The position numbers and the translations under genes are program-made. Below the pieces are notes generated by a model. That model did not search any database. It saw only the letters and a list, made by a program, of their open reading frames with translations, and was not told the origin of the DNA. A DNA stretch of 64,000 nt from Siphonobacter curvatus (GTDB taxonomy: Bacteria; Bacteroidota; Bacteroidia; Cytophagales; Spirosomataceae): NCBI RefSeq assembly GCF_002943425.1, contig NZ_PTRA01000001.1, forward strand, positions 248,001 to 312,000, given 5' to 3'. Position 1 is the stretch's first letter. Each line of letters starts with the position of its first letter. Below are positions 24,513 to 33,696 of the stretch, piece after piece.

Positions 24513-25566
24513 CGGTGTGTTCCTGGCCTTGCTTTGGGTGGTACCAGCTCTGGCTCACGAACAAGGTACGCTTGCCGAACGGAAACGTACCATTGTCAAA
24601 TCCTTCAGTGCGTCCACGCGTGATCGACTGTATGTTTCCAACCAGCACGGCGAAATGAAAGTAAACCTTTGGGACCGAAATGAAGTCCGGGCCGAAATCA
24701 TTATCGTCGGTATGGGGAATGATGATGAAGAAGCCCAGCGTTTTGTAGATGCCGTAGGAATTGAAGAGTCTCGTTCGGGGAATATTATTCGTCTGGAAAC
24801 GCGGTACAACGAGCCCAAGGGTAGTTGGAGTTGGAAGAGCTGGGGACGTAGTTCAGACGAATCAAAATCGCGGGGGGTGAAGATTAGCTATACCATTCAC
24901 ATGCCCAAGTACATGCCATTGGATATGCAAAACCGCTTTGCTAATGCCACGCTGGCCGATTTTTCGGCTCCGTTACGGGTAAACACGCAATACGGTGATT
25001 TCACGGCCGACCGTCTGATGAGTACCGAGAATGATATTCAGGTAGAATATGGCAAGGCTATCATTCGCCAGCTTAACGAAGGCAATTTGAAAATTCAGTA
25101 CTCCAAGCTGGAACTCGATAAAGCGGATCGTCTGCGATTGGTCAATAATTACGGAACCATGATATTGGATGAAGTAGGTGATCTGGAGGCTACGATTCAG
25201 TATTCCAAGGGAAAAATTGGGAAGTTGAAAGAACAGGCTCGGCTAAGCATCAATTACTCCGATAACGTCCAGTTGCCCGTCTTATTGCGGACGGTCAAAA
25301 ATCTGGATGTTCGTTCCAACTATACGACGCTCCGGTTGCCGGTACGTGAAGATCAGGACTTGGATTTTGACGTAACCGTCACGTACGCCAACTTCGGTTA
25401 TCCGAGTGCTCTGCCCATTAATTTTGTGATCAAAGACGATGGCAGCGACGACTCCCGTCAACGGTATGTCCCCAAACATACGAAAACCTATAAGGGGAAA
25501 GTAGGAAAGGGAGGCTGCACGGTACGCATCGTTTCCAACTATGGTCCCGTGAAGTTCATTGACTAA
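24496..25566 (+). CDS. Exported DUF4097-like beta-helix protein
   Basis: The 356-residue product has a signal peptide (residues 1-20) and many short beta-strand repeats of the type NxYGxxxLDxxxxL (for example VNTQYGDFTADRL, LKIQYSKLELDKAD, RLVNNYGTMILDEV), consistent with a DUF4097 putative-adhesin beta-helix. Such proteins are commonly encoded after ECF sigma/anti-sigma pairs in Bacteroidota. Its start overlaps the end of the anti-sigma gene, giving tight coupling. Function unknown; it may be part of the sensing circuit or its target. A strong terminator closes the operon. Confidence 0.75.
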   Translation: MKRLFSGVFLALLWVVPALAHEQGTLAERKRTIVKSFSASTRDRLYVSNQHGEMKVNLWDRNEVRAEIIIVGMGNDDEEAQRFVDAVGIEESRSGNIIRLETRYNEPKGSWSWKSWGRSSDESKSRGVKISYTIHMPKYMPLDMQNRFANATLADFSAPLRVNTQYGDFTADRLMSTENDIQVEYGKAIIRQLNEGNLKIQYSKLELDKADRLRLVNNYGTMILDEVGDLEATIQYSKGKIGKLKEQARLSINYSDNVQLPVLLRTVKNLDVRSNYTTLRLPVREDQDLDFDVTVTYANFGYPSALPINFVIKDDGSDDSRQRYVPKHTKTYKGKVGKGGCTVRIVSNYGPVKFID

Positions 25567-25584
25567 GCGTTGTTCCTCTGCAAC

Positions 25585-25631
25585 ACTCCTGCATACAGCC
25601 TGTTAAACGGTCGTATGCAGGAGTTTTTTTA
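25585..25631 (+). terminator. Terminator of the sigma/anti-sigma operon
   Basis: A perfect 12-bp stem ACTCCTGCATAC / GTATGCAGGAGT with a 16-nt loop is followed by seven T, 18 bases after the stop. Confidence 0.88.
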
Positions 25632-25782
25632 TTACGAATAGCATACTTACTTCCACTTTGTAAAAAAAATGGCTTCTTGGAAATATCCAAAATTAGCTTT
25701 AGAACCCTGTAGAAGGCTAATCCGGCGAGGATTAACGTAGAAGTAACGATAACCTAATAAATTATTATTCAGCGAGATAGTG

Positions 25783-25810
25783 TTTTTTCGTTAGAAAATT
25801 CATAATTTTG
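25783..25810 (+). promoter_or_regulatory. Predicted typA promoter
   Basis: TAATTTTG at 25803-25810 matches TAnnTTTG, and a T-rich TTTTTTCG segment (25783-25790) lies near the -33 position. Transcription would start near 25817, giving a leader of about 130 bases before typA. Confidence 0.55.
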
Positions 25811-25828
25811 CGGGCATTTTCATTGGCG

Positions 25829-25914
25829 GTTATCCGTAAGGCTAGCTCTGTGTGACTCGAAGTGAGGGACGACAGGCGGTGCTGTAAGCACCGGTGGTAA
25901 ACAAAGCGGATAAC
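25829..25914 (+). promoter_or_regulatory. Structured 5' leader of typA (candidate cis-regulatory RNA)
   Basis: GTTATCCG (25829-25836) is perfectly complementary to CGGATAAC (25907-25914), closing a 70-nt loop that contains a 7-bp hairpin CGGTGCT / AGCACCG (25877-25893) and a weaker CTC/GAG-type hairpin near 25855-25866. The whole lies between the predicted promoter and the typA start. No riboswitch class I know is matched. The structure is seen in sequence; regulatory function is inference. Confidence 0.45.
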
Positions 25915-25946
25915 AGACAAACGACATCAGAAAACTTTCTTCTCCG

Positions 25947-27764
25947 ATGCAAAGCATCCGTAACATTGCCATCATTGCCCACGTTGACCACGGCAAAACC
26001 ACGCTGGTGGATAAGATCATCCACTACAGCAAACTCTTTCGCGAAAATCAGGAATTCAATGATCTGATTCTGGATAACAACGATCTGGAACGCGAACGCG
26101 GAATCACGATTCTTTCCAAGAACGTATCCGTTCGTTACAAAGACGTTAAAATCAATATCATCGATACACCGGGCCACGCCGACTTTGGCGGTGAGGTAGA
26201 ACGTGTATTGAAAATGGCCGACGGCGTATGTCTGCTCGTGGATGCCTTCGAAGGCCCCATGCCCCAGACGCGTTTCGTACTTTCCAAAGCGATCTCGCTG
26301 GGTCTGAAAGTAATCGTGGTTGTAAACAAAGTTGATAAAGAAAACTGCCGCCCCGAAGAAGTTCAGGAAAACGTATTTGACCTGATGTTCAACCTCGGTG
26401 CGACGGAAGATCAGCTCGACTTCCCAACCCTGTTCGGTTCAGGTAAAGGTGGCTGGATGAGCACCGATTACCGCAACAAAACGGAAGATATCAGCCCGCT
26501 ACTCGATGCCATCATTGAAAGCGTACCCCCGGCTCCTCAGCCCGAAGGTATTCCTCAAATGCAGGTAACGTCTTTGGACTTCTCTCAATTTACGGGTCGT
26601 ATTGCTATCGGCCGCGTATTCCAGGGAACGTTGAAAGAAGGTGCTTCCATGGGTCTTTGCAAGTCGGACGGCAGCGTAAAACGCGTTCGGATCAAAGAAA
26701 TTCAGGTATTCGAAGGACTGGGACGTGTGAAAGTACCCGAAGTAAGTGCCGGTGATATCTGTGCCATTACGGGTCTGGAAGACTTCGAAATTGGAGATAC
26801 CGTGACGGATTATGATAATCCTCAACCCCTGGAGCGTATTGCTGTAGATGAGCCTACGATGAGTATGTTGTTTACGATCAACAACTCGCCGTTCTTCGGT
26901 AAAGAAGGTAAATTCGTAACGTCTCGTCACTTACGTGATCGTCTGTACAAGGAAATCGAGAAAAACCTTGCTCTCCGCGTGCAGCCTACGGATAGCGAAG
27001 ACCGCTTCCTGGTATTCGGTCGGGGTATTCTTCACTTGTCTGTACTGATCGAAACGATGCGTCGCGAAGGCTACGAATTGCAGGTAGGTCAGCCTCAGGT
27101 ATTATACAAAGAAATCGACGGTGTGCGTCACGAGCCCATCGAATTGATGGTCGTAGACGTTCCCGAAGCTACAGCCGGTAAAGTAATTGAGCTGGCAACG
27201 CAACGCAAGGGTGAACTCACGATCATGGAGCCGAAAGGTGATGTGCAACACTTGGAGTTCAATATTCCTTCACGTGGTCTGATCGGTCTGCGTTCGGACG
27301 TACTGACGGCCACCTTCGGGGAAGCCGTAATGACGCACCGTTTCCGGGCGTATGAGCCTTTCAAAGGCCCCATCCCAGGTCGGATCAACGGATCGATCAT
27401 TTCTAAAGGTACAGGTGTAGCTACGGCATACACGATCGATAAATTACAGGATCGCGGTCGTTTCTTCATTGATGCCGGTGAAGAAATCTACGAAGGTATG
27501 GTTGTCGGTGAGCACAACCGGAACAACGACATTGTGGTAAACCTTCAGGAAGCCAAGAAGCTGACGAACATGCGGGCTTCCGGTTCCGATGATAGCGTAC
27601 GGATTATTCCTAAAGTAAACTTCTCACTGGAAGACTCAATGGAATACATCCAGAAAGATGAATACCTGGAAATTACGCCGAAGTCGATGCGGATGCGTAA
27701 AATCCACCTGAATGAGAACGATCGTAAACGTGCGGAAAGCAAAGGTGCTTTCGCGGATGCGTAA
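25947..27764 (+). CDS. typA: Ribosome-associated GTPase TypA/BipA
   Basis: TypA (BipA) is a translational GTPase of the EF-G/LepA group that binds the ribosome and helps large-subunit assembly and growth under cold or stress. The 605-residue product has all G motifs: [15 protein letters not shown] (P-loop, residues 10-24), [11 protein letters not shown] (switch I), [15 protein letters not shown] (switch II) and NKVD (about 129-132), then domains II, III, V and the BipA-specific C-terminus. Length is normal. It is monocistronic, behind a structured leader and ending at a perfect terminator. Confidence 0.97.
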   Translation: MQSIRNIAIIAHVDHGKTTLVDKIIHYSKLFRENQEFNDLILDNNDLERERGITILSKNVSVRYKDVKINIIDTPGHADFGGEVERVLKMADGVCLLVDAFEGPMPQTRFVLSKAISLGLKVIVVVNKVDKENCRPEEVQENVFDLMFNLGATEDQLDFPTLFGSGKGGWMSTDYRNKTEDISPLLDAIIESVPPAPQPEGIPQMQVTSLDFSQFTGRIAIGRVFQGTLKEGASMGLCKSDGSVKRVRIKEIQVFEGLGRVKVPEVSAGDICAITGLEDFEIGDTVTDYDNPQPLERIAVDEPTMSMLFTINNSPFFGKEGKFVTSRHLRDRLYKEIEKNLALRVQPTDSEDRFLVFGRGILHLSVLIETMRREGYELQVGQPQVLYKEIDGVRHEPIELMVVDVPEATAGKVIELATQRKGELTIMEPKGDVQHLEFNIPSRGLIGLRSDVLTATFGEAVMTHRFRAYEPFKGPIPGRINGSIISKGTGVATAYTIDKLQDRGRFFIDAGEEIYEGMVVGEHNRNNDIVVNLQEAKKLTNMRASGSDDSVRIIPKVNFSLEDSMEYIQKDEYLEITPKSMRMRKIHLNENDRKRAESKGAFADA

Positions 27765-27787
27765 GCATTCTGTGCGAATTGAATAAG

Positions 27788-27821
27788 AAAAGAGGCAGGT
27801 CAGTTTTGACCTGCCTCTTTT
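27788..27821 (+). terminator. Terminator of typA
   Basis: A perfect 15-bp stem AAAAGAGGCAGGTCA / TGACCTGCCTCTTTT with loop GTTT lies 24 bases after the stop. Confidence 0.88.
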
Positions 27822-27898
27822 CTTAAAATGGAGTTTGTACGAATTTGCGTAGGCCGCATTCGTATCCTTATTTCGTGTTTTTATTGCTTAACTCGCTC

Positions 27899-29341
27899 AT
27901 GTCGATCTCCGAAGTTTCTCCGCAGCTGGACACTACTGAACATCTGGAATATTTTGAACGGATTGCTCCGTCGCAGGCCGCGTATCGTCGCAAAAAGAAC
28001 TATTACTGGGACGAAATCACGCAATACTGCGATTATTTCTCGCACGAAGAGCTTTCTATCCTTGAAGTAGGCTGCGGTACGGGTGAACTCATTGGTCAAA
28101 TCAGAGGTCGACACAAAACGGGAATTGATTTTAGCGAGGGGATGATTACCGTGGCTCGTCAGCAGTTTCCACAGGTGGAGTTTCAGGTGATGAATGCCCG
28201 CAATTTGCAGCTAGATCGTCAATATGATTTGATCATCCTATCGAATCTAATTGGGTACATTGACGATGTTCAAGCTCTGTTCGAGCAATTACAGCCTTTA
28301 TGCCATGAGCGTACGAAGGTCATTGTTAATTACTACAATTTCGTCTGGGAACCTTTCCTGCGAATGGCGGAGTGGCTGGGCGTGAAGCGAAAAACGCCCC
28401 GTCAGAACTGGCTCTCCCGCATGGACATTAACAACCTACTGTACCTAGCCGGGTTTGATGTGTACCGGAACAGCATGCGGATGCTTTGCCCCGTATACAT
28501 TCCATTGATCTCAACATTCCTGAATAAATACGTAGCCAAGTTACCCCTCATTCGGCACCTGGCGATTAATCAGTACAGTTTTGCCAAACCTGCCGTAGAG
28601 GTAGAAGACTGGCAGAATCGGTTTTCAACGAGTATTGTGATCCCGGCCCGCAACGAAAGCGGAAATATTGAAAATGCGTTGTTACGCATGCCCCGGTTTG
28701 GAAAGCATCTGGAAATCATCTTTGTGGAAGGAAATTCTACCGACGATACCTGGCAAACCATCCAGCGGATTTATGAGCAGTACAAAGACCAGTTCGATAT
28801 TAAAATCCTTCAGCAGGACGGTAAGGGAAAGGGTAATGCCGTACGGAACGGTTTCGCCGTTGCTACGGGTGATATTCTGATGATTCTGGACGCCGATTTG
28901 ACGGTTCCGCCCGAAGACTTGCCTAAATTCTACGATGCCATTGCTTCCGGAAAAGGAGATTTCGTAAACGGCTCGCGATTGGTGTATCCGATGGAAAAGA
29001 AAGCTATGCGGTTTCTGAACCTGCTGGGTAACAAATTCTTTAGCCTGCTGTTTTCCTGGTTACTAGATCGGCCATTCAAGGATACATTATGCGGAACGAA
29101 AGTAATCTTTCGATCAGATTACTACCGGCTCATTGCTAACCGTAAGTTCTTCGGCGATTTCGACCCGTTTGGCGATTTTGATTTAATCTTTGGGGCCTTC
29201 AAATTGAATCTAAAAATTGTAGAGGTGCCCATTCGTTACCGGGAACGGACCTATGGTGATACGAACATTTCCCGCTTCAAACACGGATTTATTCTATTAC
29301 GGATGTGTGCGTTTGCGGCCCGCAAACTGAAATTTATCTAA
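27899..29341 (+). CDS. Methyltransferase-glycosyltransferase fusion protein
   Basis: The 480-residue product joins a class I SAM-dependent methyltransferase (residues about 10-200; motif I ILEVGCGTGELIG at 54-66, acidic GIDFSEGM) to a family 2 glycosyltransferase (about 243-480; SIVIPARNESGN, metal-binding DAD at 331-333, and CGTKVIFRSDYY typical of dolichol/undecaprenyl phosphate mannosyltransferase-like enzymes). No membrane helix is obvious. The longer open frame starts with a TTG 18 codons earlier; the ATG at 27899 fits. It leads the exopolysaccharide locus, suggesting a lipid-linked sugar or capping function, but the substrate is unknown. Confidence 0.85.
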   Translation: MSISEVSPQLDTTEHLEYFERIAPSQAAYRRKKNYYWDEITQYCDYFSHEELSILEVGCGTGELIGQIRGRHKTGIDFSEGMITVARQQFPQVEFQVMNARNLQLDRQYDLIILSNLIGYIDDVQALFEQLQPLCHERTKVIVNYYNFVWEPFLRMAEWLGVKRKTPRQNWLSRMDINNLLYLAGFDVYRNSMRMLCPVYIPLISTFLNKYVAKLPLIRHLAINQYSFAKPAVEVEDWQNRFSTSIVIPARNESGNIENALLRMPRFGKHLEIIFVEGNSTDDTWQTIQRIYEQYKDQFDIKILQQDGKGKGNAVRNGFAVATGDILMILDADLTVPPEDLPKFYDAIASGKGDFVNGSRLVYPMEKKAMRFLNLLGNKFFSLLFSWLLDRPFKDTLCGTKVIFRSDYYRLIANRKFFGDFDPFGDFDLIFGAFKLNLKIVEVPIRYRERTYGDTNISRFKHGFILLRMCAFAARKLKFI

Positions 29342-29395
29342 AACGAGATACAACCGTTGAATAAATAAATTTTCTGACGGTTAACTCACTTACGC

Positions 29396-30151
29396 ATGGC
29401 ACAGCTTCCAAAAATTTCCATTGTTACGGTCGTATACAATGGGGCCTTAACGATAGAAGATACCATACAGTCTGTACTGTCACAGGATTATTCTAACCTG
29501 GAGTATATCATTATTGATGGAGCTTCGACGGATGGCACGCTGGAGAAGATTCAGCCCTATCGGGACCGGATTGCTCTGGTGGTTAGTGAGCCAGACCAAG
29601 GAATTTGGGATGCAATGAATAAAGGATTACAGCGAGCTACGGGCGACGTAATTGGTATTCTGAATTCGGATGATGTATATGCTCATGCCAACGTATTGTC
29701 GAAAGTGATGAACGTTTTTGAAGAGCATCCAACAATTGAAGCAGTGTACGGAAATCTAAAATACATGGACCGGGGTTTGACGAAAGTTATTCGCGACTGG
29801 AAATCAAGACCTTATGACCAGCGGTTTTTCGAATATGGCGAAATGCCACCCCATCCCACCTTTTTTGCGAAACGATCGCTGTATGACCGTATCGGGTATT
29901 TAGATCTAAACTTTCGTTTAGGAGCTGACTATGAACTTTGCTTTCGGGCCATGCGGGTGCACCAGTTACCCACTAAGTGGATTGATGATTGCTTAGTACA
30001 TATGCGAATTGGAGGTGAATCTAACCGTAGTCTTAAAAACATTGTAGACCAGCATCGTTTGAATATGAAGGCTTGGACAATTCATGGTTTACCCGTTCCT
30101 TTGTCCTTCCATTACGGTAAATTTATCCATAGGTTTAAACAGTTTTTATAG
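29396..30151 (+). CDS. Glycosyltransferase family 2
   Basis: The 251-residue cytosolic GT-A enzyme has the nucleotide-binding start KISIVTVVYNGALTIEDTI, the IIDGASTDGT region, QGIWDAMNKGLQRATGD, and the metal-binding LNSDD (about residue 93) followed by HPTFFAKRSLYDRIG and the LGADYELCFR motif with the likely catalytic aspartate. This is the WcaA-like group that adds single sugars to lipid-linked repeat units. Donor and acceptor cannot be told. It is 54 bases after the fusion gene and just upstream of the export operon promoter. Confidence 0.9.
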   Translation: MAQLPKISIVTVVYNGALTIEDTIQSVLSQDYSNLEYIIIDGASTDGTLEKIQPYRDRIALVVSEPDQGIWDAMNKGLQRATGDVIGILNSDDVYAHANVLSKVMNVFEEHPTIEAVYGNLKYMDRGLTKVIRDWKSRPYDQRFFEYGEMPPHPTFFAKRSLYDRIGYLDLNFRLGADYELCFRAMRVHQLPTKWIDDCLVHMRIGGESNRSLKNIVDQHRLNMKAWTIHGLPVPLSFHYGKFIHRFKQFL

Positions 30152-30169
30152 GTATTACATACAATTTGT

Positions 30170-30177
30170 TAACTTTG
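30170..30177 (+). promoter_or_regulatory. -7 box of the polysaccharide export operon
   Basis: TAACTTTG matches TAnnTTTG exactly and lies 50 bases before the start of the Wza-like gene. The -33 region (TTTTTATAG near 30142) is T-rich but not a clear TTTG. Confidence 0.5.
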
Positions 30178-30226
30178 TAAGCGTTTATCCAGCGTAACCC
30201 CAACGATTGCCAACCTAACTTAATAA

Positions 30227-32581
30227 ATGCGAAGTTTTTATACATTCGTACTAAGTATTATTCTTCTTAGTGCAGGAACTGTTCATAGTCAAGTTCCTGG
30301 AAAAGTTGAGCAGTTATCCGATGCTCAAATTCAAGAGTTCATTCAAAAATCCCAGGCTAGTGGATTAAGTGAAGCTCAAATTGAACAATTGGCTCTTCAG
30401 CGAGGATATACACAGCAGGATGTTATAAAAATGCGGGATCGAATTGCTAAGCTTAAAGCTGGGCAAACGAAAACGAGTTCTAGTCAGTCTGCTGAAACAG
30501 AGACTTCTCGTAAGCAAACCGAAGCAGTAGCGGAAAAAGCTCCTACGGTTGTTGCGAAACAACAAAGTACTTCTAAAACGGAAGCAGAAGATAATACAAC
30601 GCAAACCAAGGAAGTGTTCGGTTCCAGTTTCTTCCGTAATGCAACCCTTTCCTTTGAACCTAACTTACGCATTGCTACTCCCAAAAATTACTCCTTAGGT
30701 CCTGAAGATGAGCTAAATGTCGAAATTTTTGGAAGCTCCGTACAATCTTATAAACTAAAAGTAAGTCCGGAAGGAAGCATTCGAATCGAAAATTCGGGCC
30801 CTATCCTGGTCAATGGATTAACCATTGAAGAAGCTAAAGCCAAAATTGCTAGTCGCTTACGGCAACTATATTCCATGCCAGGTATAGGTATTAACGTGAC
30901 TTTAGGCAACGTACGTAGTATAAAAGTGACCATCACTGGCGAAGTAGTGCGACCGGGGAGCTATACAATTTCCTCGCTTGCTACGGTTTTTAATGCCATT
31001 TATCAATCAGGAGGTCCCACGGCGAATGGTAGTTTTCGCTTAATTCAATTACGTCGTAATAATAAGCTTATACGTACGATTGATCTCTATGACTTTTTAC
31101 TTAAGGGAGACGAAAAAGATAACGTTGGCTTACGGGATCAGGACGTATTAGTATTTCCAGATTATCAAGCACGGGTAGAACTGAATGGTGAGATTCGTCG
31201 ACCCTTGATTTTTGAGATAAAAGAAGGAGAAACCTTAAAAGACGTTTTTCAATTTGCGGGAGGTTTTACAGATCAAGCGTATACAGCGACCATTACGGTA
31301 CGTAGGAATACGTCAAAAGAGCTTAAAATACTAAATATTCAGCAAGACTTCTTCGGATCCTTTATTCCTCAAAACGGTGATCGTTTTACAGTTGGTACTA
31401 TTCTAGATCGTTACGAAAACCGAGTGCAAATTGCAGGTGCTGTGTTTCGTCCGGGTGAATATGCATTAGATGAATCCATTGGTACTTTAAAACAACTGAT
31501 TCAAAAGGCCGAGGGTGTGCGGGGCGATGCCTTTTTAGATCGCATTTTCATTCGTCGAGAAAAGGAAAATTTGGATGTTGAAAATATCTCTGTTGATCTA
31601 GGTAAGGTACTAAGAGGAGAAATTGAGGATGTTAAACTCCAGCGTCAGGACTTCGTAACCATTAAATCAATTGAAGAGTTACGAGAAAAATACACGGTAA
31701 GTATTGGGGGGGCAGTCAGTAATGGCGGCAATTTCGAATATACCGAAAATATGACACTTAGCGACCTAGTTACGTTAGCCGGTGGATTTGCCGAAGGGGC
31801 CGTATCTTCACGTATCGAAGTATCCCGACGTATCAAACAAGAGGATACAACCGCTAAATCAAAAGCGAATGTACAGGTATTCACGCTGTCCATAGATAAA
31901 GATCTAAAAATCACCTCGCAAGAAAAAGCATTTACCTTGCAGCCGTATGATGTAATTTATGTGAGAACGGATCCGGCCTACGAAGCACAAAAGTTAGTAG
32001 AAATAGTAGGGGAGGTTAACTATCCAGGTAATTACGCGATCGAACGGAAAGATGAACGTTTAGTGGATCTTATTAAACGAGCGGGCGGATTAAAAGATAA
32101 AGCTTTTTTAAAGGCAGCTCGCTTCTACCGACAAGGAGAATTAGTAGCCGTAGATTTAGAAAGAATCATGAAAAATCCTGGTTCTAAGGACAACCTAAGA
32201 TTGGAAGACAAAGACCGTCTACTAATCCCTCAAAAAGACGAATTGGTACGAATTGCAGGAGGGGTACTGAATCCAGCTACCGTTAATTACCAAGATAATT
32301 CCTTAGAAAAGTATATCGCTCAGGCTGGTGGTTTTACAGACCAGGCTATTCGAAAGAAAGTGTATGTAACCTATGCTAACGGAAGAACCAACACTACCAA
32401 ACAGGTTCTAGGCTTCAAATCCTATCCCAAAATAGAGCCCGGAGCTACGATCAATGTACCCATTGAAGACACTACTATTCAGCGTAGAATGGAGCCAGCA
32501 GAACGAATTGCAGTATTTTCTTTGATTGGCTCTTTATTGATTGCAACAGGTTCTGTATTGGCTTCTGTACTTCGTAATTAA
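30227..32581 (+). CDS. Wza-like polysaccharide export protein with six SLBB domains
   Basis: The 784-residue product has a signal peptide (1-22), a charged helical region and low-complexity linker (25-130), a Poly_export domain (about 150-225, YSLGPEDELNVEIFGSS) and six SLBB beta-grasp units starting near residues 236, 318, 402, 493, 593 and 677 (for example ITGEVVRPGSYTI, LNGEIRRPLIFEI, IAGAVFRPGEYAL). A hydrophobic segment at 760-780 may be the outer-membrane helix. Wza in E. coli has fewer SLBBs; long forms are common in Bacteroidota. No lipobox cysteine is present at the N-terminus. It forms the export channel for the polymer made by the downstream genes. Confidence 0.9.
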   Translation: MRSFYTFVLSIILLSAGTVHSQVPGKVEQLSDAQIQEFIQKSQASGLSEAQIEQLALQRGYTQQDVIKMRDRIAKLKAGQTKTSSSQSAETETSRKQTEAVAEKAPTVVAKQQSTSKTEAEDNTTQTKEVFGSSFFRNATLSFEPNLRIATPKNYSLGPEDELNVEIFGSSVQSYKLKVSPEGSIRIENSGPILVNGLTIEEAKAKIASRLRQLYSMPGIGINVTLGNVRSIKVTITGEVVRPGSYTISSLATVFNAIYQSGGPTANGSFRLIQLRRNNKLIRTIDLYDFLLKGDEKDNVGLRDQDVLVFPDYQARVELNGEIRRPLIFEIKEGETLKDVFQFAGGFTDQAYTATITVRRNTSKELKILNIQQDFFGSFIPQNGDRFTVGTILDRYENRVQIAGAVFRPGEYALDESIGTLKQLIQKAEGVRGDAFLDRIFIRREKENLDVENISVDLGKVLRGEIEDVKLQRQDFVTIKSIEELREKYTVSIGGAVSNGGNFEYTENMTLSDLVTLAGGFAEGAVSSRIEVSRRIKQEDTTAKSKANVQVFTLSIDKDLKITSQEKAFTLQPYDVIYVRTDPAYEAQKLVEIVGEVNYPGNYAIERKDERLVDLIKRAGGLKDKAFLKAARFYRQGELVAVDLERIMKNPGSKDNLRLEDKDRLLIPQKDELVRIAGGVLNPATVNYQDNSLEKYIAQAGGFTDQAIRKKVYVTYANGRTNTTKQVLGFKSYPKIEPGATINVPIEDTTIQRRMEPAERIAVFSLIGSLLIATGSVLASVLRN

Positions 32582-32596
32582 TATATAAATTTTAGG

Positions 32597-33670
32597 ATGG
32601 AAGCGAAAGAAGTTTTCCAAAATTCGAAGTATGATAGCTCTTCAGTCATTTACTTCGCTGATATTATAAAGTTTTTAAGAAAAAAATATAAGCTGATACT
32701 ATTCAATGGGATAGTATTTGGAATATTAGGAGCAATATATTCATTTTCTCTACAAAGTGAATATGCAGCAAATACAAAGATATTACCAGAGCTACAAAGC
32801 AAAAGTAGTTTGGGTAGCTTTAGGGCATTAGCTGATCTAGCTGGAATCAACTTAGATAACATGCAGATATCAGAAGCTATTCGGCCAGACTTATATCCAA
32901 GTGTTTTACAAAGCAAACCGTTTTTATTGAATTTAAGCCAATTAAAGGTTAAAGCTAGTAGTAGTAATAAATCAGAGACAGTGGAACAGTTTTTGAGGAG
33001 GCAAGAAGATAGTTTCTTATTTAAAACCCTAATATCTAGATTCCAACGAACTAATAATATTGATTCTGCTAGGGATACAAAATTGATTCACTTAGAAAAT
33101 AATTTTCAAAACCAGATAATAGTATTGAATCAACAGCAAGAAAAACTTTTAAAAGACCTCAGTAAAAGAGTTAAAGTTGAGTTGGATAAAAAGACAGGTA
33201 TAATAATTATCGAAACGACCATGCCTGATCCCGTTGTAGCTGCTCTTACAACTCATTATACCACTGATTATCTCACAAATTATATATTAGACTATAGAAG
33301 TGCAAAACAATCAGAGCAGGCTAAGTTTCTGATTGCTCAGAAAGAAGCAGCAAAAAAGCGTTTTCAGAAGGCTGAACAAAATTTAAGAGCTTATCAAGAT
33401 CGTAACCGTAACCCCTTTTTGACAAGTGTTACCAGCGACGCAAGCCAGCTACAATCAGAATTATCAATTGCACAAAATTTATATATTGAATTATCTCGGC
33501 AAGCTGAACAAGCTCAAATTAAAATAAGGGAAGAGTTACCAATACTAAAAGTACTTGAACCCGCACAAGTTCCTTTAAAAAGAAGTAGCCCTATACGAAG
33601 TCTGATTGTGATTCAATTCATGATTTTAGGAATAATCATTGGTTTGATAGTTGCTATCCTTAAAAAGTGA
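32597..33670 (+). CDS. Wzz-type chain length determinant protein
   Basis: The 357-residue protein has two membrane helices (about 33-52 and 335-355) flanking a periplasmic region with long helices (about 215-310, SEQAKFLIAQKEAAKKRFQK), and the family proline-rich C-terminal motif VLEPAQVPLKRSSPIRSLIV. Wzz proteins set the length of the polymer made by Wzy. There is no C-terminal tyrosine-kinase/ATPase domain, unlike Wzc, and no separate kinase gene nearby. It lies 16 bases after the Wza-like gene. The base composition turns AT-rich at this gene. Confidence 0.88.
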   Translation: MEAKEVFQNSKYDSSSVIYFADIIKFLRKKYKLILFNGIVFGILGAIYSFSLQSEYAANTKILPELQSKSSLGSFRALADLAGINLDNMQISEAIRPDLYPSVLQSKPFLLNLSQLKVKASSSNKSETVEQFLRRQEDSFLFKTLISRFQRTNNIDSARDTKLIHLENNFQNQIIVLNQQQEKLLKDLSKRVKVELDKKTGIIIIETTMPDPVVAALTTHYTTDYLTNYILDYRSAKQSEQAKFLIAQKEAAKKRFQKAEQNLRAYQDRNRNPFLTSVTSDASQLQSELSIAQNLYIELSRQAEQAQIKIREELPILKVLEPAQVPLKRSSPIRSLIVIQFMILGIIIGLIVAILKK

Positions 33671-33696
33671 AGTTCAAAATACTTATTATATTATAA

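Noticed and set aside
25829-25914. The typA leader as a known riboswitch (TPP, cobalamin, SAM, c-di-GMP)
   Set aside because: No diagnostic core sequence of these classes was found, and typA is not a usual target.
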